The notes: generated from the sequence alone by a model not told the origin. Numbered from the stretch's first letter, positions 28,902 to 38,364 are shown. The stretch: DNA of 64,000 bases from Novosphingobium sp. (GCF_027489515.1 NZ_JAIXZS010000098.1:31406-95405); one strand, 5' to 3'. Translations and numbers: made by a program.

Positions 28902-29510
28902 TCAGCGCATCTCTATCGTGACGCGCGCCGGGGTGCCGGGCGCGATGGTGACGGTCTGGACGGTTTCGCCGGAGTTGCTGCGCAAGCGCGGGTGCCAAAT
29001 GGTCACGCGGTAGCTGCCCGGAGCAAGCCCATCGATCTGGCCGCGCCCGTTGAGATCTGTAGCGGTGGCATATGGCGTGGCGACCACCCGGATGTAGCCG
29101 CGCATCTTGTCGTGAATGTTGCAGCCGAGCGCCACGGTGCCGAGGACCGGAAAACGCTGCGAACGTGTCTGGTCTCGGCCATAGAGATCGATCTGGAAGC
29201 GCGCGGGCTTGGAAAAGCTGTAGATGCTGTGGCGCACCGTATCGAGATTGGGGAAGGCGACAGAGGAGCCTTGCGGCACGATCAGCGTGCCGGGGACGAA
29301 CGTCTGGTTGCGCTGCGCCATGGCATTGCGCCACGGGAAAGCGAGCGCGCGCATGCTGCCCGCCGGGGGCGGAACCTCGACCACCGCGCCTTCGACGGGA
29401 AGGCCGCGCTGGTCGAACACCTGCACGATGGAGATCTGCGGACCAGACGCCGAGACCCCGATCAGGCACAGCAGTGCGAGGGGCAGCCGATAGACGAAGC
29501 GCAGGACCAT
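28902..29510 (-). CDS. Periplasmic cupredoxin-like protein (annotated elsewhere as methylamine-utilisation protein)
   Basis: 202-residue exported protein with an N-terminal signal peptide ([13 protein letters not shown]). A plastocyanin-like fold is suggested by [18 protein letters not shown] followed later by [15 protein letters not shown], which together supply His, Cys, His and Met in the order of a type-1 copper site. A carboxypeptidase-regulatory-like beta domain follows ([20 protein letters not shown]). The methylamine label is inherited family naming; no methylamine dehydrogenase genes are present. Cotranscribed with the GGDEF-EAL gene and divergent from the DUF3034 gene. Confidence 0.72.
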   Translation of the reverse strand: MVLRFVYRLPLALLCLIGVSASGPQISIVQVFDQRGLPVEGAVVEVPPPAGSMRALAFPWRNAMAQRNQTFVPGTLIVPQGSSVAFPNLDTVRHSIYSFSKPARFQIDLYGRDQTRSQRFPVLGTVALGCNIHDKMRGYIRVVATPYATATDLNGRGQIDGLAPGSYRVTIWHPRLRSNSGETVQTVTIAPGTPARVTIEMR

Positions 29511-29603
29511 GTATGCGGTTTCGCACGGTTTTCCTAAGAACTGGTCAATCCCGCGGTGTGCTGCCTTTACGAATCTGCAAGTCGGTGCGGTTAATGGTGG
29601 CGC

Positions 29604-30503
29604 ATGCGAAAGAGCCTTGTCCGCCTTGCCGTTGCCTGCAGTATGGGCACGCTGATCAGCAGCACCCCGGCAGCGGCGCGCGACCTTGTCAGCTTTGATA
29701 GCGGCAAGCTCATCCTGACCAACGGCATCACCACGATAGAAGGCAGCGGCGGCGGCGGCCTTGCCACATGGGCTACGATTTCAGGCATGGGGACAAACCG
29801 CGCGTTTGGCGTTTCGGCCCATGTGACCGGCGTGGAACTGCCTGATTTCCGGCTCGATACGCACGGTATCGCGATCGGCATTCGCGACCGGGTGGAGCTG
29901 GCCTACGCCCGGCAGAACTTCAACACGCGCCAAGTTGGCGCGGCGCTGGGGCTGGGGCGCGGGTTCCAGTTCAATCAGGACATCCTCTCGGCCAAGGTGC
30001 GGCTTGCCGGTGATCTGGTCTATGGTCCCGCCTGGCTGCCGCAAGTGAGCATCGGCGTGGAGCACAAGCGCAGCCTCGATGCCGCGATCGTGCGTGCGGT
30101 GGGCGCCAGGTCTTCGGCGGGTACGGATTTCACGGTGAGCGCGACCAAGCTGTTTCTGGGTGCGAGCGTGCTGGCGAATGCGACGGTGCGGGTGACCAAG
30201 GCCAACCAGTTTGGCCTGCTCGGTTTCGGCGGCGACAAGCATGGCGCCGGGAGTGCCGGGCGCAGCGTGCAGTTCGAAGGTTCGCTCGCCTACATGCTGA
30301 GCCGCCGCCTTGTGGTGGGCGGCGAGTGGCGGACGCGGCCGGACAACCTCGGGATTGCACGCGAGGATGATGCGAAGGATCTGTTCGCGGCCTGGGCGGT
30401 GACGCGGAATGTGACAGTGACCGCTGCCTATGTCGACGTCGGCTCGGTCGCGACGTTTGCGGGTCAGCGCGGCGGCCTGCTTTCGCTGCAAGTGGCCTAT
30501 TGA
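29604..30503 (+). CDS. DUF3034 family outer-membrane protein
   Basis: 299-residue protein with signal peptide (ending near TPAAARD) and repeated amphipathic beta strands ending in an aromatic residue, as in outer-membrane barrels. The N-terminal GSGGGGLATWATISGMGTN segment is the DUF3034 hallmark. Function is not established. It is followed directly by the secreted truncated haemoglobin and is divergent from the cupredoxin and GGDEF-EAL genes. Confidence 0.75.
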   Translation: MRKSLVRLAVACSMGTLISSTPAAARDLVSFDSGKLILTNGITTIEGSGGGGLATWATISGMGTNRAFGVSAHVTGVELPDFRLDTHGIAIGIRDRVELAYARQNFNTRQVGAALGLGRGFQFNQDILSAKVRLAGDLVYGPAWLPQVSIGVEHKRSLDAAIVRAVGARSSAGTDFTVSATKLFLGASVLANATVRVTKANQFGLLGFGGDKHGAGSAGRSVQFEGSLAYMLSRRLVVGGEWRTRPDNLGIAREDDAKDLFAAWAVTRNVTVTAAYVDVGSVATFAGQRGGLLSLQVAY

Positions 30504-30514
30504 GAGAGCCGACG

Positions 30515-31078
30515 ATGATGTTTCTGCTGCCCATGCTGATCGCCGCCGCGCCGCTGGCCGAACCGCCCGTCGAAGCGCCTGCGCCTGCGCAGACCGAAGC
30601 GCCGGTCGACTGGGACAAGGAGTTTGGCGTCGTGCGCAAGGAGCGCGATCCCGTGACGGGGGAGATCCCGGTCGATCCCTATGTGCAGGGCGATGCCAAT
30701 GCGGGCGCAAGGCCCTATTCCGGCGATGGACTTGCGCGGGCCTTTGGCGGGCAGGCGGGCATTCGCCGGATCACCGACCGCGCCCTCGAACTGAGCGAGG
30801 CGGACCCGCGGATCAAGGCGATCTTCGAGGAGCATGACATGGTGCGGCTACGGCGCACCTTGTTCGAACAGGTGTGCTATCTGCTCAACGCCGGGTGCAC
30901 CTATACGGGCCGCGACATGAAGACCGCGCACAAGGGGCTCGGCACGACACGCGCCGACCTCAATGCGCTGGTCGAGAACCTTCAGCGCGCCATGCGCGAG
31001 GCGCGTGTTTCCTTCGCGGCGCAGAACCGGCTGCTGGCCAAGCTCGCACCGATGGACCGGGATGTGACCGAGCGCTAG
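30515..31078 (+). CDS. Group 1 truncated haemoglobin with signal peptide
   Basis: 187-residue protein. The N-terminus (MMFLLPMLIAAAPLAEPP) looks like an export signal followed by a proline-rich linker. The globin domain (about 72-180) begins LARAFGGQAGIRRITDRAL and includes the probable proximal haem ligand H139 in MKTAHKGLGTT and CYLLNAGCTYTGRDM. Extracytoplasmic location is unusual for this family, which is mostly cytosolic. A TTG at 30500 would lengthen it by five residues, but the ATG pair at 30515/30518 fits better. NO or O2 binding is inferred from the family. Confidence 0.8.
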   Translation: MMFLLPMLIAAAPLAEPPVEAPAPAQTEAPVDWDKEFGVVRKERDPVTGEIPVDPYVQGDANAGARPYSGDGLARAFGGQAGIRRITDRALELSEADPRIKAIFEEHDMVRLRRTLFEQVCYLLNAGCTYTGRDMKTAHKGLGTTRADLNALVENLQRAMREARVSFAAQNRLLAKLAPMDRDVTER

Positions 31079-31183
31079 GCGCACCGGCGCCGTTTCCATC
31101 AACGTGGGTCGCTTTTGTGCGGCGTTGCATGTGGCGGGCTGGCGTGGGATGCCTTGCACCGCTGGCCAGATGCAGGAGCGGCG

Positions 31184-31885
31184 ATGATCGAATTGTTGAC
31201 TGCGCCCACGCCGAACGGGTGGAAGATATCCATCATGCTCGAGGAATGCGGGCTTCCTTACGAGGTGGGCTGGATCAACCTCGGCAAGGGTGAGCAGTTC
31301 GCGCCCGCGTTTCTGGCGGTCAGCCCCAACAACCGGATTCCCGCGATCATCGACCATGAACCGGCAGATGGGGGCGAGCCAGTGCCGGTGTTCGAGACCG
31401 GGGCAATCCTCGTCTATCTGGCGGAGAAGACGGGGCAGTTCCTCCCGACCGATCTGCGCGGGCGCAAGGCGGTGCTGGAGTGGTTGTTCTGGCAGGTCGG
31501 CGGTCTGGGGCCGATGCTGGGGCAACATGGGCATTTCCGGCTCTATGCGCCTGAACGGATCGCCTATGCGACCGAGCGCTACCGCAATGAGGCGCTGCGG
31601 CTTTATGGCGTGCTGGACCGGCAATTGGCGCGGGAGGAACACGTGGCAGGGGCCGATTATTCGATTGCCGACATGGCCTGCTTCCCGTGGATCCAGACGT
31701 GGAAGGCGCAAGGCATTCCGCTGGAGGAGTTTGCAGCGCTTAAGGCGTGGTACAACCGGCTGAAGGAGCGCCCGGGCTTGCGGCGCGGGATGGCAGTGGG
31801 GCGCGACCGGATCAACAAGCGGCCGCAGGACGATGCCGAAACGCGGCGGGTGCTGTTCGGGATCAAAGACGGAGATGGGGCATGA
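31184..31885 (+). CDS. Glutathione S-transferase, YfcG/YghU-like
   Basis: 233-residue cytosolic GST. The N-terminal thioredoxin domain has TPNGWKISIMLEE and NNRIPAI (cis-proline), then VFETGAILVYLAEKTG; the C-terminal helical domain carries YSIADMACFPWI. YfcG-type enzymes reduce disulfides with glutathione. The start at 31184 is preceded by AGGAG (31174-31178). Its stop overlaps the next gene by 4 bases, so two glutathione/thioredoxin-fold enzymes are made together. Confidence 0.87.
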   Translation: MIELLTAPTPNGWKISIMLEECGLPYEVGWINLGKGEQFAPAFLAVSPNNRIPAIIDHEPADGGEPVPVFETGAILVYLAEKTGQFLPTDLRGRKAVLEWLFWQVGGLGPMLGQHGHFRLYAPERIAYATERYRNEALRLYGVLDRQLAREEHVAGADYSIADMACFPWIQTWKAQGIPLEEFAALKAWYNRLKERPGLRRGMAVGRDRINKRPQDDAETRRVLFGIKDGDGA

Positions 31886-32502
31886 GTGTGCGGGTGGAGT
31901 TTTTCTACGATCTGTCTTCGCCCTGGACGCGGCTGGCGTTTCACAACTTCCGCGAGGGCATTGCGGGCCGGGATGTGGCGGTGACCTGGCGGCCGTTTCT
32001 GGTCGGCGGGGTGTTCAATGCGGTAAACCAGAGCGTCTACGAAAGCCGCGCGAATCCGGACAATCCCAAGTTCCGCCTGAGCTTCACGTGGCTGAAGGAA
32101 TGGGCGCGTCTGGCCGGGCTCAGGATGAACTTCCCCTCGGAATTCCATCCGGTGAAGTCGGTCCATGCGATGCGGTTCTGCTGCGCGCTGGAGGATCGGC
32201 CGGAGGATCTGCTGCGCTTCAGCGAGGCGACGTTTGAGGCTTATTTCGGGGATGCGCGCAATATTGATGATCCTGAAGTGCTGGTGGATATCGCCAATGC
32301 AAGCGGGCTTGATGCCGCGGCGCTGCGGGCGGCAGCGGGCAGCGATGAAGTGAAGGCGCGGCTGCGCGCGAACACCGACGAGGCAATTGCGCGCGGTGCC
32401 TATGGTTCGCCGACGATCTTTGTCGATGGCGCCTTCATGTACTTCGGCAATGATCAGTTGCCGCTGGTGATGCAGCGGATTGCCATGGTGGAGGCCGGCT
32501 GA
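31882..32502 (+). CDS. DsbA/kappa-GST family isomerase (2-hydroxychromene-2-carboxylate isomerase-like)
   Basis: 206-residue thioredoxin-fold protein of the HCCA isomerase/kappa GST family. It has FFYDLSSPWTRLAFHNF with the glutathione-activating Ser at the N-terminus, and the family ending RGAYGSPTIFVDGAFMYFGNDQL. Homologues isomerise intermediates of aromatic degradation using glutathione. It overlaps the GST gene (ATGA) and precedes bchE by about 75 bases. The actual substrate is unknown. Confidence 0.85.
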   Translation: MSVRVEFFYDLSSPWTRLAFHNFREGIAGRDVAVTWRPFLVGGVFNAVNQSVYESRANPDNPKFRLSFTWLKEWARLAGLRMNFPSEFHPVKSVHAMRFCCALEDRPEDLLRFSEATFEAYFGDARNIDDPEVLVDIANASGLDAAALRAAAGSDEVKARLRANTDEAIARGAYGSPTIFVDGAFMYFGNDQLPLVMQRIAMVEAG

Positions 32503-32551
32503 GCGCAGTTGCGCTGGATCAATGTTCGAGTGTCCAAAGTGAGGGAGCTTC

Positions 32552-32577
32552 GATCTGTCCAATTGGAGTGACAGATC
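32552..32577. promoter_or_regulatory. PpsR/CrtJ-type operator directly before bchE
   Basis: TGT-N12-ACA at 32556-32573 embedded in a perfect inverted repeat (GATCTGTC at 32552-32559, GACAGATC at 32570-32577). TGT-N12-ACA is the established binding site of the photosynthesis repressor PpsR/CrtJ. It covers the GGAG ribosome site (32565-32568) and ends one base before the bchE ATG. A partial copy of its left half starts at 32531. Confidence 0.72.
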
Positions 32578-34260
32578 ATGCGCATTCTTCTCGTTCATCC
32601 GAATTACCATTCCGGCGGCGCGGAGATTGCGGGGAACTGGCCTCCGGCCTGGGCGGCCTATCTGGCGGGTGCCCTGAAGGGCGCAGGCTACGATGACGTT
32701 CATTTCATCGATGCGATGACTGATCATGTGGATGACGCAGCGCTCGAAGCGCGCATCCGCGAACTGAAGCCCGATGTGGTCGGCACCACCGCGATCACGC
32801 CCTCGATCTACAAGGCCGAGGAGACGCTGAAGATCGCCAAGAAGGTCTCGCCCGCGATCATCACGATGCTGGGCGGCGTGCATGCGACTTTCATGTTCAA
32901 GCAGGTGCTCACCGAAGCGCCGTGGATTGACGTGATCGTGCGGGGGGAGGGGGAGGAAATCCTGCTCGAGCTGGTGCGCGCGATCGACGACGGGCGCTGG
33001 CCGCTGGCGCGCCACGCAATCGAAGGCCTCGCCTTCCTCGACGGGCAGGACATCATCGCCACCAAGGCCGCACCGACGGTGAAGGATCTGGAAAAGATCA
33101 AGCCCGACTGGGGCATTCTGGAATGGGGCAAGTACATCTACATCCCGCTCGGCAAGCGGGTCGCCATTCCCAACATGGCGCGCGGGTGTCCGTTCACCTG
33201 CTCGTTCTGCTCGCAGTGGAAGTTCTGGCGCGACTATCGCATCCGCGATCCCAAGGCCGTGGTCGACGAGATCGAGACACTGGTGAACGATCACGATGTC
33301 GGCTTCTTCATCCTTGCCGACGAGGAACCCACCATCAACCGCAAGAAGTTCATCGCCTTCTGCGAGGAGCTGATCGCGCGGGGCCTGCCGGAGAAGATCC
33401 AGTGGGGGATCAATACCCGCGTCACCGATATCCTGCGTGATGAGGAATACCTCGCGCTCTACCGCAAGGCGGGCCTCGTCCACGTCTCGCTCGGCACCGA
33501 GGCGGCGGCGCAGCTGAAGCTCGATCTGTTCAACAAGGAAACGACCGTCGAGCAGAACAAGAAGGCGATCCGGCTGCTGCGCGAGGCGGACATTCTGGTC
33601 GAGGCGCAGTTCATCGTGGGGCTGGAGAACGAGACGGCGGAAACGCTCGAAGAGACCTACCGCATGGCGATGGACTGGAAGCCGGACCTCGCCAACTGGT
33701 CGATGTACACGCCCTGGCCGTTCTCCAACCTGTTCGAGGAACTCGGCGACAAGGTCGAGATCCACGATTTCGACAAGTACAATTTCGTCACCCCGATCAT
33801 CAAACCCGCCGCGATGGACCGGGCCGAACTGCTCGACCGGGTGATGAACAACTACCGCCGGTTCTACATGCGAAAGGCGCTGTTCTCCTATCCGTGGCAG
33901 GGGACGGGATACCGGCGCAAGTACCTGCTGGGCTGCCTCAAGGCATTCCTCAAGGCGGGCTTCCAGCGCACGTTCTATGATCTGGGCCGGGTGAACTACT
34001 GGGGCCCGCAATCGAAGAAGGGCGTCGACTTCAAGTTCGACAGGACCCGCACCAACCACCGCGCTGAGACGGGCGACTGGAAGGCGGCGGCAGAGACCAG
34101 CCGCAAGGCGGCCAAGCGCGAGGCGGTGGTCCACGAAGCAGCGGGCGTGATCAAGGCCTGCGGTGGCGGGACCGAGCAGCTGACCGACGAGGAAGCCGAT
34201 GCGTTCAAGGTGGCGCCCACCCGAGGTGACGCGCCGGGCCGGAGCGGGGCGCACATATGA
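32578..34260 (+). CDS. bchE: Mg-protoporphyrin IX monomethyl ester cyclase, anaerobic (BchE)
   Basis: 560-residue B12-binding radical SAM enzyme that builds the isocyclic ring of bacteriochlorophyll without O2, taking oxygen from water. The N-terminal cobalamin-binding-type Rossmann region (about 1-150; [31 protein letters not shown]) is followed by a radical SAM core with C204-x3-C208-x2-C211 in [14 protein letters not shown]. The length and the coupled bchJ gene (ATGA overlap) support BchE over other B12 radical SAM proteins. The PpsR-like site directly upstream fits photosynthetic control. Confidence 0.88.
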   Translation: MRILLVHPNYHSGGAEIAGNWPPAWAAYLAGALKGAGYDDVHFIDAMTDHVDDAALEARIRELKPDVVGTTAITPSIYKAEETLKIAKKVSPAIITMLGGVHATFMFKQVLTEAPWIDVIVRGEGEEILLELVRAIDDGRWPLARHAIEGLAFLDGQDIIATKAAPTVKDLEKIKPDWGILEWGKYIYIPLGKRVAIPNMARGCPFTCSFCSQWKFWRDYRIRDPKAVVDEIETLVNDHDVGFFILADEEPTINRKKFIAFCEELIARGLPEKIQWGINTRVTDILRDEEYLALYRKAGLVHVSLGTEAAAQLKLDLFNKETTVEQNKKAIRLLREADILVEAQFIVGLENETAETLEETYRMAMDWKPDLANWSMYTPWPFSNLFEELGDKVEIHDFDKYNFVTPIIKPAAMDRAELLDRVMNNYRRFYMRKALFSYPWQGTGYRRKYLLGCLKAFLKAGFQRTFYDLGRVNYWGPQSKKGVDFKFDRTRTNHRAETGDWKAAAETSRKAAKREAVVHEAAGVIKACGGGTEQLTDEEADAFKVAPTRGDAPGRSGAHI

Positions 34261-34832
34261 CCGCGCCGGCCGGAAAGGTCGGCCCCAACGCGATCATCCA
34301 GCTTGCCGATGTGCTGGCCGACCGGCTGGGTCTGGAGGAGCGCGCGGCGGCGCTGCGGGCAGCGGGGCTGGCGCACTATCTGGCGCGCGATCCCGAACGG
34401 ATGACCGACGAGCGCGAGGCTGCGGCGCTGCATCTTGTGGTGCAGGCGCGCCAGCCAAGCGATTGGGACGAGCTTTCGTGGGAGGCGGGTGAGCGCACCG
34501 CCGAGTACTTGCTCGAGAACCGCATTCCCAAGGGCGCGCAGTGGCTGCTGCGGCGGCTGCCACCAGCGTGGTCGGCGCGGATGCTGCTTCGGGCGATCCG
34601 CGTTCATGCCTGGACCTTTGCCGGTTCCGGCACCTTCGCGGCGCGGATGGAGCGGGGCGCGGCGGTGATTTCCATCACGGACAATCCCATCGCCATGCCG
34701 GGCTGCCCCTGGCACCGCGCCGTTCTCACGCGGCTATTTCGCGAACTGGTCAGCCCTCGCGTGCTGGTGCGGCATGAGCACTGCTGTGCCCGTGGGGAGC
34801 AGGCCTGCAGCTTCGTGATTGGCTGGACCTGA
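34257..34832 (+). CDS. bchJ: BchJ, V4R-domain bacteriochlorophyll biosynthesis protein
   Basis: 191-residue protein with an N-terminal helical part and a C-terminal V4R domain ([32 protein letters not shown]). BchJ was first named 4-vinyl reductase, but later work points to a substrate-carrier or accessory role. It overlaps bchE by 4 bases, the standard bchE-bchJ order. No other photosynthesis genes are in the window, so the main cluster must lie elsewhere or be absent. Confidence 0.85.
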   Translation: MTAPAGKVGPNAIIQLADVLADRLGLEERAAALRAAGLAHYLARDPERMTDEREAAALHLVVQARQPSDWDELSWEAGERTAEYLLENRIPKGAQWLLRRLPPAWSARMLLRAIRVHAWTFAGSGTFAARMERGAAVISITDNPIAMPGCPWHRAVLTRLFRELVSPRVLVRHEHCCARGEQACSFVIGWT

Positions 34833-34861
34833 TCCCCCGTTGACCCGCATTCCACAAATGC

Positions 34862-34873
34862 TACTCTAGAGTA
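34862..34873. promoter_or_regulatory. Palindrome TACTCTAGAGTA in the Fe-ADH promoter
   Basis: A perfect 12-bp palindrome lies 30 bases before the Fe-ADH ATG, shortly downstream of a TTGACC -35-like hexamer (34850-34855). It is a candidate operator for the TetR-type regulator encoded second in this operon. Confidence 0.4.
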
Positions 34874-34902
34874 TAAACAAAGCAATTGGTGGGAGAGCGG
34901 CG

Positions 34903-36078
34903 ATGGTTACAGCCTCACAGGTCATGCTCACGGCAACCGAGCGCGTCACATTAGGCGTCCCGGCGGCCGAAGCGGTTGCACAGGAAGCGGCGGCGCGCGG
35001 CGCGAGCCGTGTGTTCATTCTCGCCAGCAGCTACCTCAACCGCCAGACAGACGAGATCCGCCGCATCGAGGCCGCGCTAGGCGGCCGCCACGCGGCAACG
35101 CACGACGGCATCCAGCCCCACGCACCGCGCAGTGATGTGCTCGCGGCCGCCAATGCCGCGCGCGCGGCGGGGGCCGATCTGGTCGTCACCGTGGGCGGCG
35201 GGTCCGTGACCGACGCGGGCAAGATTCTGCTGATCTGCCTCAAGCACAACATCACCACCATCGAAGGCTTCGACGATTACCGCGTGCGGGTGGACGATAC
35301 CGGCGCGATGGTGATCCCCGAATTCGCCGGGCCGGACGTGCGCGCGATCTGCGTGCCGACGACGCTCTCGGGCGGCGAGTTCAATCCGCTCTCTGGCGCG
35401 ACCGACGAGGCGATCAAGCTCAAGCAGGCCTATACCCAGCGCGAGATGGTGCCGGTCTGCGTCGTGCTCGATCCTGCGATCACGGTGCACACGCCCGAAT
35501 GGCTGTGGCTCTCGACCGGCGTTCGCGCGGTGGATCATGCGACCGAGACGCTGGCCTCGTTCCTCTCCAACGATTTCTGCGATGGTATTGCCGATAGCGC
35601 ATTGCGGCTGCTGGCGGCTGGGCTCCCGGCGGTGAAGGCGGACCCGACCGACCTCGACGCGCGGCTCAAATGCCAGATCGGCGCGTGGCAATCGATGATC
35701 CCGATCATCGGCGGTGTGCCGATGGGCGCCAGCCATGCCATCGGCCACGTGCTCGGCGGCACCTGCGATGTGCCGCACGGCCACACCAGCTGCGTGATGT
35801 CGCCCTATGTTCAGGCGTTCAATGCACCGGTCAACGGCGAGCGGCAGAAGCGCATCAGCGCTTGCCTTGGCGATCCCTCGAAATCCGCTTCGGAACTGCT
35901 CGACAAGCTCATCCGCGGGCTCGGCATGCCGCGCAGCCTCAAGGAAGTGGGCGTCAGCGAAAACCAGCTCCAGCTCGTGTCCGAATACACGCTGGAGGAC
36001 ATCTGGGGGCGCACCAATCCCCGCCCGATCAAGACGGCGGCGGACGTGATGGAAATCTTGCGGACCGCGATGGGCTGA
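34903..36078 (+). CDS. Iron-containing alcohol dehydrogenase / maleylacetate reductase-like
   Basis: 391-residue Fe-ADH family enzyme. The NAD(P)-binding part has VTVGGGSVTDAGKI and PTTLSGGEFNPLSG; the metal-binding part carries RAVDHATETLAS, GASHAIGHVLGG and CDVPHGHTSCV, which supply the conserved histidines. The GGEF in the second motif is closer to maleylacetate reductases than to classical group III ADHs. It would oxidise an alcohol or reduce a keto/enone intermediate. Its stop shares one base with the TetR ATG. Confidence 0.83.
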   Translation: MVTASQVMLTATERVTLGVPAAEAVAQEAAARGASRVFILASSYLNRQTDEIRRIEAALGGRHAATHDGIQPHAPRSDVLAAANAARAAGADLVVTVGGGSVTDAGKILLICLKHNITTIEGFDDYRVRVDDTGAMVIPEFAGPDVRAICVPTTLSGGEFNPLSGATDEAIKLKQAYTQREMVPVCVVLDPAITVHTPEWLWLSTGVRAVDHATETLASFLSNDFCDGIADSALRLLAAGLPAVKADPTDLDARLKCQIGAWQSMIPIIGGVPMGASHAIGHVLGGTCDVPHGHTSCVMSPYVQAFNAPVNGERQKRISACLGDPSKSASELLDKLIRGLGMPRSLKEVGVSENQLQLVSEYTLEDIWGRTNPRPIKTAADVMEILRTAMG

Positions 36079-36755
36079 TGCAAACCGCCGCTGCACTCGC
36101 CACGGACATCGCGGACCTCATGGACAAGCCGAAGAAGAAGCGCGCCGCCTCCCAGCTCAAGGACGAAATCACCGCCTACAAGCGGCGGCGTATCCTGGAG
36201 GAAGCGAGCCACTTCTTCTTCCTCAACGGCTATGAGGCGACGACGCTGGATTCGGTGGCCGAGCAGCTTAACGTGACGAAGCCCTTCATCTACTCGTACT
36301 ACAAGAACAAGGGCGAGCTGCTTTACGAGATCTGCCAGACCGGCATCCAGCTTTCGCTGACCGCGCTGGAAGAGGCGCTCTCGGTGGAAGGCACGGCGAG
36401 CGAGCAATTGAAGATCGTGGTCGAGCGCGTGGCGCGGATCATCATCGAGAACCAGCGCTATGTGACGGTCTACTTGCGCGAGGAAAAGTGCCTCCTGCCC
36501 GAGGATGCACGGCGAATCCGCGATCTGAGGCACACGTTCGATACCAAGCTGGCCGCGCTGCTGGAGAAGGGCAAGCGGACCGGCGAGTTCGATGTGACGC
36601 ACCCTTCGCGCACGGCGATCTGGGTCTCGGGCCTCTTGAGCTGGATCGCGCTGTGGTATCACGAAGGCGGGCGCTGGTCGGCCACGGAAGTGGTGATGGA
36701 TGCGATCACCATGGTGCAGAAGATGGTTCAGCCGGCAGGAGCGGCCCATGGTTGA
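36078..36755 (+). CDS. TetR-family regulator of the catabolic operon
   Basis: 225-residue TetR-type repressor. The HTH is visible as ATTLDSVAEQLNVTKPFIYS followed by YYKNKGELLYEI (about residues 52-84). The C-terminal ligand domain ends in a tryptophan-rich stretch (SGLLSWIALWYHEGGRW) that could accept a hydrophobic or CoA-linked ligand. It is sandwiched between the Fe-ADH and CoA-ligase genes with overlaps of 1 and 8 bases, so it is made with the enzymes it probably controls. A start at 36120 is also possible. Confidence 0.85.
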   Translation: MQTAAALATDIADLMDKPKKKRAASQLKDEITAYKRRRILEEASHFFFLNGYEATTLDSVAEQLNVTKPFIYSYYKNKGELLYEICQTGIQLSLTALEEALSVEGTASEQLKIVVERVARIIIENQRYVTVYLREEKCLLPEDARRIRDLRHTFDTKLAALLEKGKRTGEFDVTHPSRTAIWVSGLLSWIALWYHEGGRWSATEVVMDAITMVQKMVQPAGAAHG

Positions 36756-38364
36756 CGCGAAAGGCCACAGCGATCCGCGCGTGCTCGATCGGCGCCGCTG
36801 CGTGCTGCGCTACCTGATCGACGATTTCGCGGCCTCGCAGCCGGATGCAGTCTATGCCGTGTTCGAGGATGGCGGGCAGTGGACCTATGCGCAGCTGCGG
36901 GCGCTGGTCGTTGCCAAGGCGGCGGGCCTCGCGAAGCTGGGCGTGAAACGCGGCGATCATGTTGCTGTGTGGCTGCCTAACGGGCGCGAGGCGCTGATCG
37001 TGTTCTATGCGATCAACTACCTCGGCGGCGTGTTCGTACCGTTCAACACGGCCTATCGGGGCTCGATCCTCGAGCATGTGCTGGCGAATTCCGATGCGAC
37101 GGTGCTCGTCGCCCACGGCGGGCTGCTCGACCGGCTCGAGGGGGCCGATACCGCAGCGGTGACCACGATTGTGCAGCTTGGCGACGGCACTGCACCCGCG
37201 CGCTTTGCCGTCCATGCCTTTGAGGATGTGACCGGCGAGGAAGCCGAGCTTGCCCCGCTGGACCGGCCCATCGAGCCTTGGGACACGCAGTCGATCATCT
37301 ACACTTCGGGCACCACCGGGCCTTCCAAGGGCGTGCTTTCCTCCTACCTCCACCTCTACACCAACGCCGGACCCGAGAGCTGGCACTTCGTGACCGGCCA
37401 GGACCGCTTCCTCGTCAACATGCCGGTGTTCCATATCGGCGGGCTGGGCATTCCCTTCGTGATGCTCGCGCGCGGCGGTTCGATCGCGCTGATGGAGAAC
37501 TTCTCCACCGACACGTTCTGGGATTTCGTGAAGCGCACCGGCTGCACTGTGGTGTTCCTGCTCGGCGTGATGGCCACCTTCCTGATCAAGCGTCCGCCGG
37601 GGCCTGAGGACCGCGATCATGGCGTGACCAAGGCTTTCATGGTGCCGCTGACCGAGGCGGCTGGCGCATTTCACGAGCGCTTCGGGATCGATGTCTACAC
37701 GATCTTCAACATGACCGAGATTTCCTCGCCCATCGTATCGGACGCGAATCCGGTCAAGCTGGGCACCTGCGGCAAGATGCGGCCCGGTGTCGATGTGCGA
37801 CTGGTCGATGCCAATGACTGCGAAGTGCCCATCGGCACGGTGGGCGAGATGATCGTCCGCACCGATCGGCCCTGGGCGATGAACAGCGGCTATCACAAGA
37901 ATCCGGAAGCGACCGCGCGCGCCTGGCGCAATGGCTGGTTTCATACCGGTGACGCGTTCCGCTGCGATGCGGAGGGGTATTTCTACTTCGTCGACCGGGT
38001 GAAGGACGCCATCCGGCGGCGCGGAGAGAACATCTCCTCGTTCGAGGTGGAAAGCGACGTGACCGCGCACCCCGACGTGCGCGAGGCGGCGGTGATCGGC
38101 GTGCCGAGCGAATATTCCGAAGACGAGGTCATGGCGGTGATCGCCCCGGTGCCGGGTGCGAACATCGACCTGCAGGCGCTGTCAGAATTCCTCGCCGCGC
38201 GAATGCCTTACTTCATGGTGCCGCGCTATATCCGCATCCTGCCCGAACTGCCCAAGACGCCGACCGCCAAGGTGATGAAGGCCGAACTGCGCGCCGAAGG
38301 CATAACGCCCGATACGTGGGACCGAGAGAAGGCGGGGATGCGGCTGAAGAAGGAACGCCTCTGA
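36748..38364 (+). CDS. Acyl-CoA synthetase (AMP-forming, CaiC-like)
   Basis: 538-residue ANL-superfamily ligase that activates a carboxylic acid to its CoA thioester through an acyl-AMP. Core motifs are IIYTSGTTGPSKGVLSS (P-loop-like), TIFNMTEISSP, WFHTGDAFRCDAEGYFYFVD and RRRGENISSFEVE, with the C-terminal catalytic Lys in TPTAKVMKAEL. The overall pattern is close to carnitine/crotonobetaine-CoA ligases, but the substrate is unknown. Ends back to back with the convergent P450 gene (no spacer). Confidence 0.88.
   Translation: MVDAKGHSDPRVLDRRRCVLRYLIDDFAASQPDAVYAVFEDGGQWTYAQLRALVVAKAAGLAKLGVKRGDHVAVWLPNGREALIVFYAINYLGGVFVPFNTAYRGSILEHVLANSDATVLVAHGGLLDRLEGADTAAVTTIVQLGDGTAPARFAVHAFEDVTGEEAELAPLDRPIEPWDTQSIIYTSGTTGPSKGVLSSYLHLYTNAGPESWHFVTGQDRFLVNMPVFHIGGLGIPFVMLARGGSIALMENFSTDTFWDFVKRTGCTVVFLLGVMATFLIKRPPGPEDRDHGVTKAFMVPLTEAAGAFHERFGIDVYTIFNMTEISSPIVSDANPVKLGTCGKMRPGVDVRLVDANDCEVPIGTVGEMIVRTDRPWAMNSGYHKNPEATARAWRNGWFHTGDAFRCDAEGYFYFVDRVKDAIRRRGENISSFEVESDVTAHPDVREAAVIGVPSEYSEDEVMAVIAPVPGANIDLQALSEFLAARMPYFMVPRYIRILPELPKTPTAKVMKAELRAEGITPDTWDREKAGMRLKKERL

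Noticed and set aside
26597-28921. 774-aa open frame opposite the GGDEF-EAL gene
   Set aside because: Antisense frame with charged, low-quality composition; the minus-strand protein has intact GGDEF and EAL motifs.
31657-34254. 865-aa open frame opposite bchE
   Set aside because: Shadow of bchE and the two genes before it; no domain recognisable.
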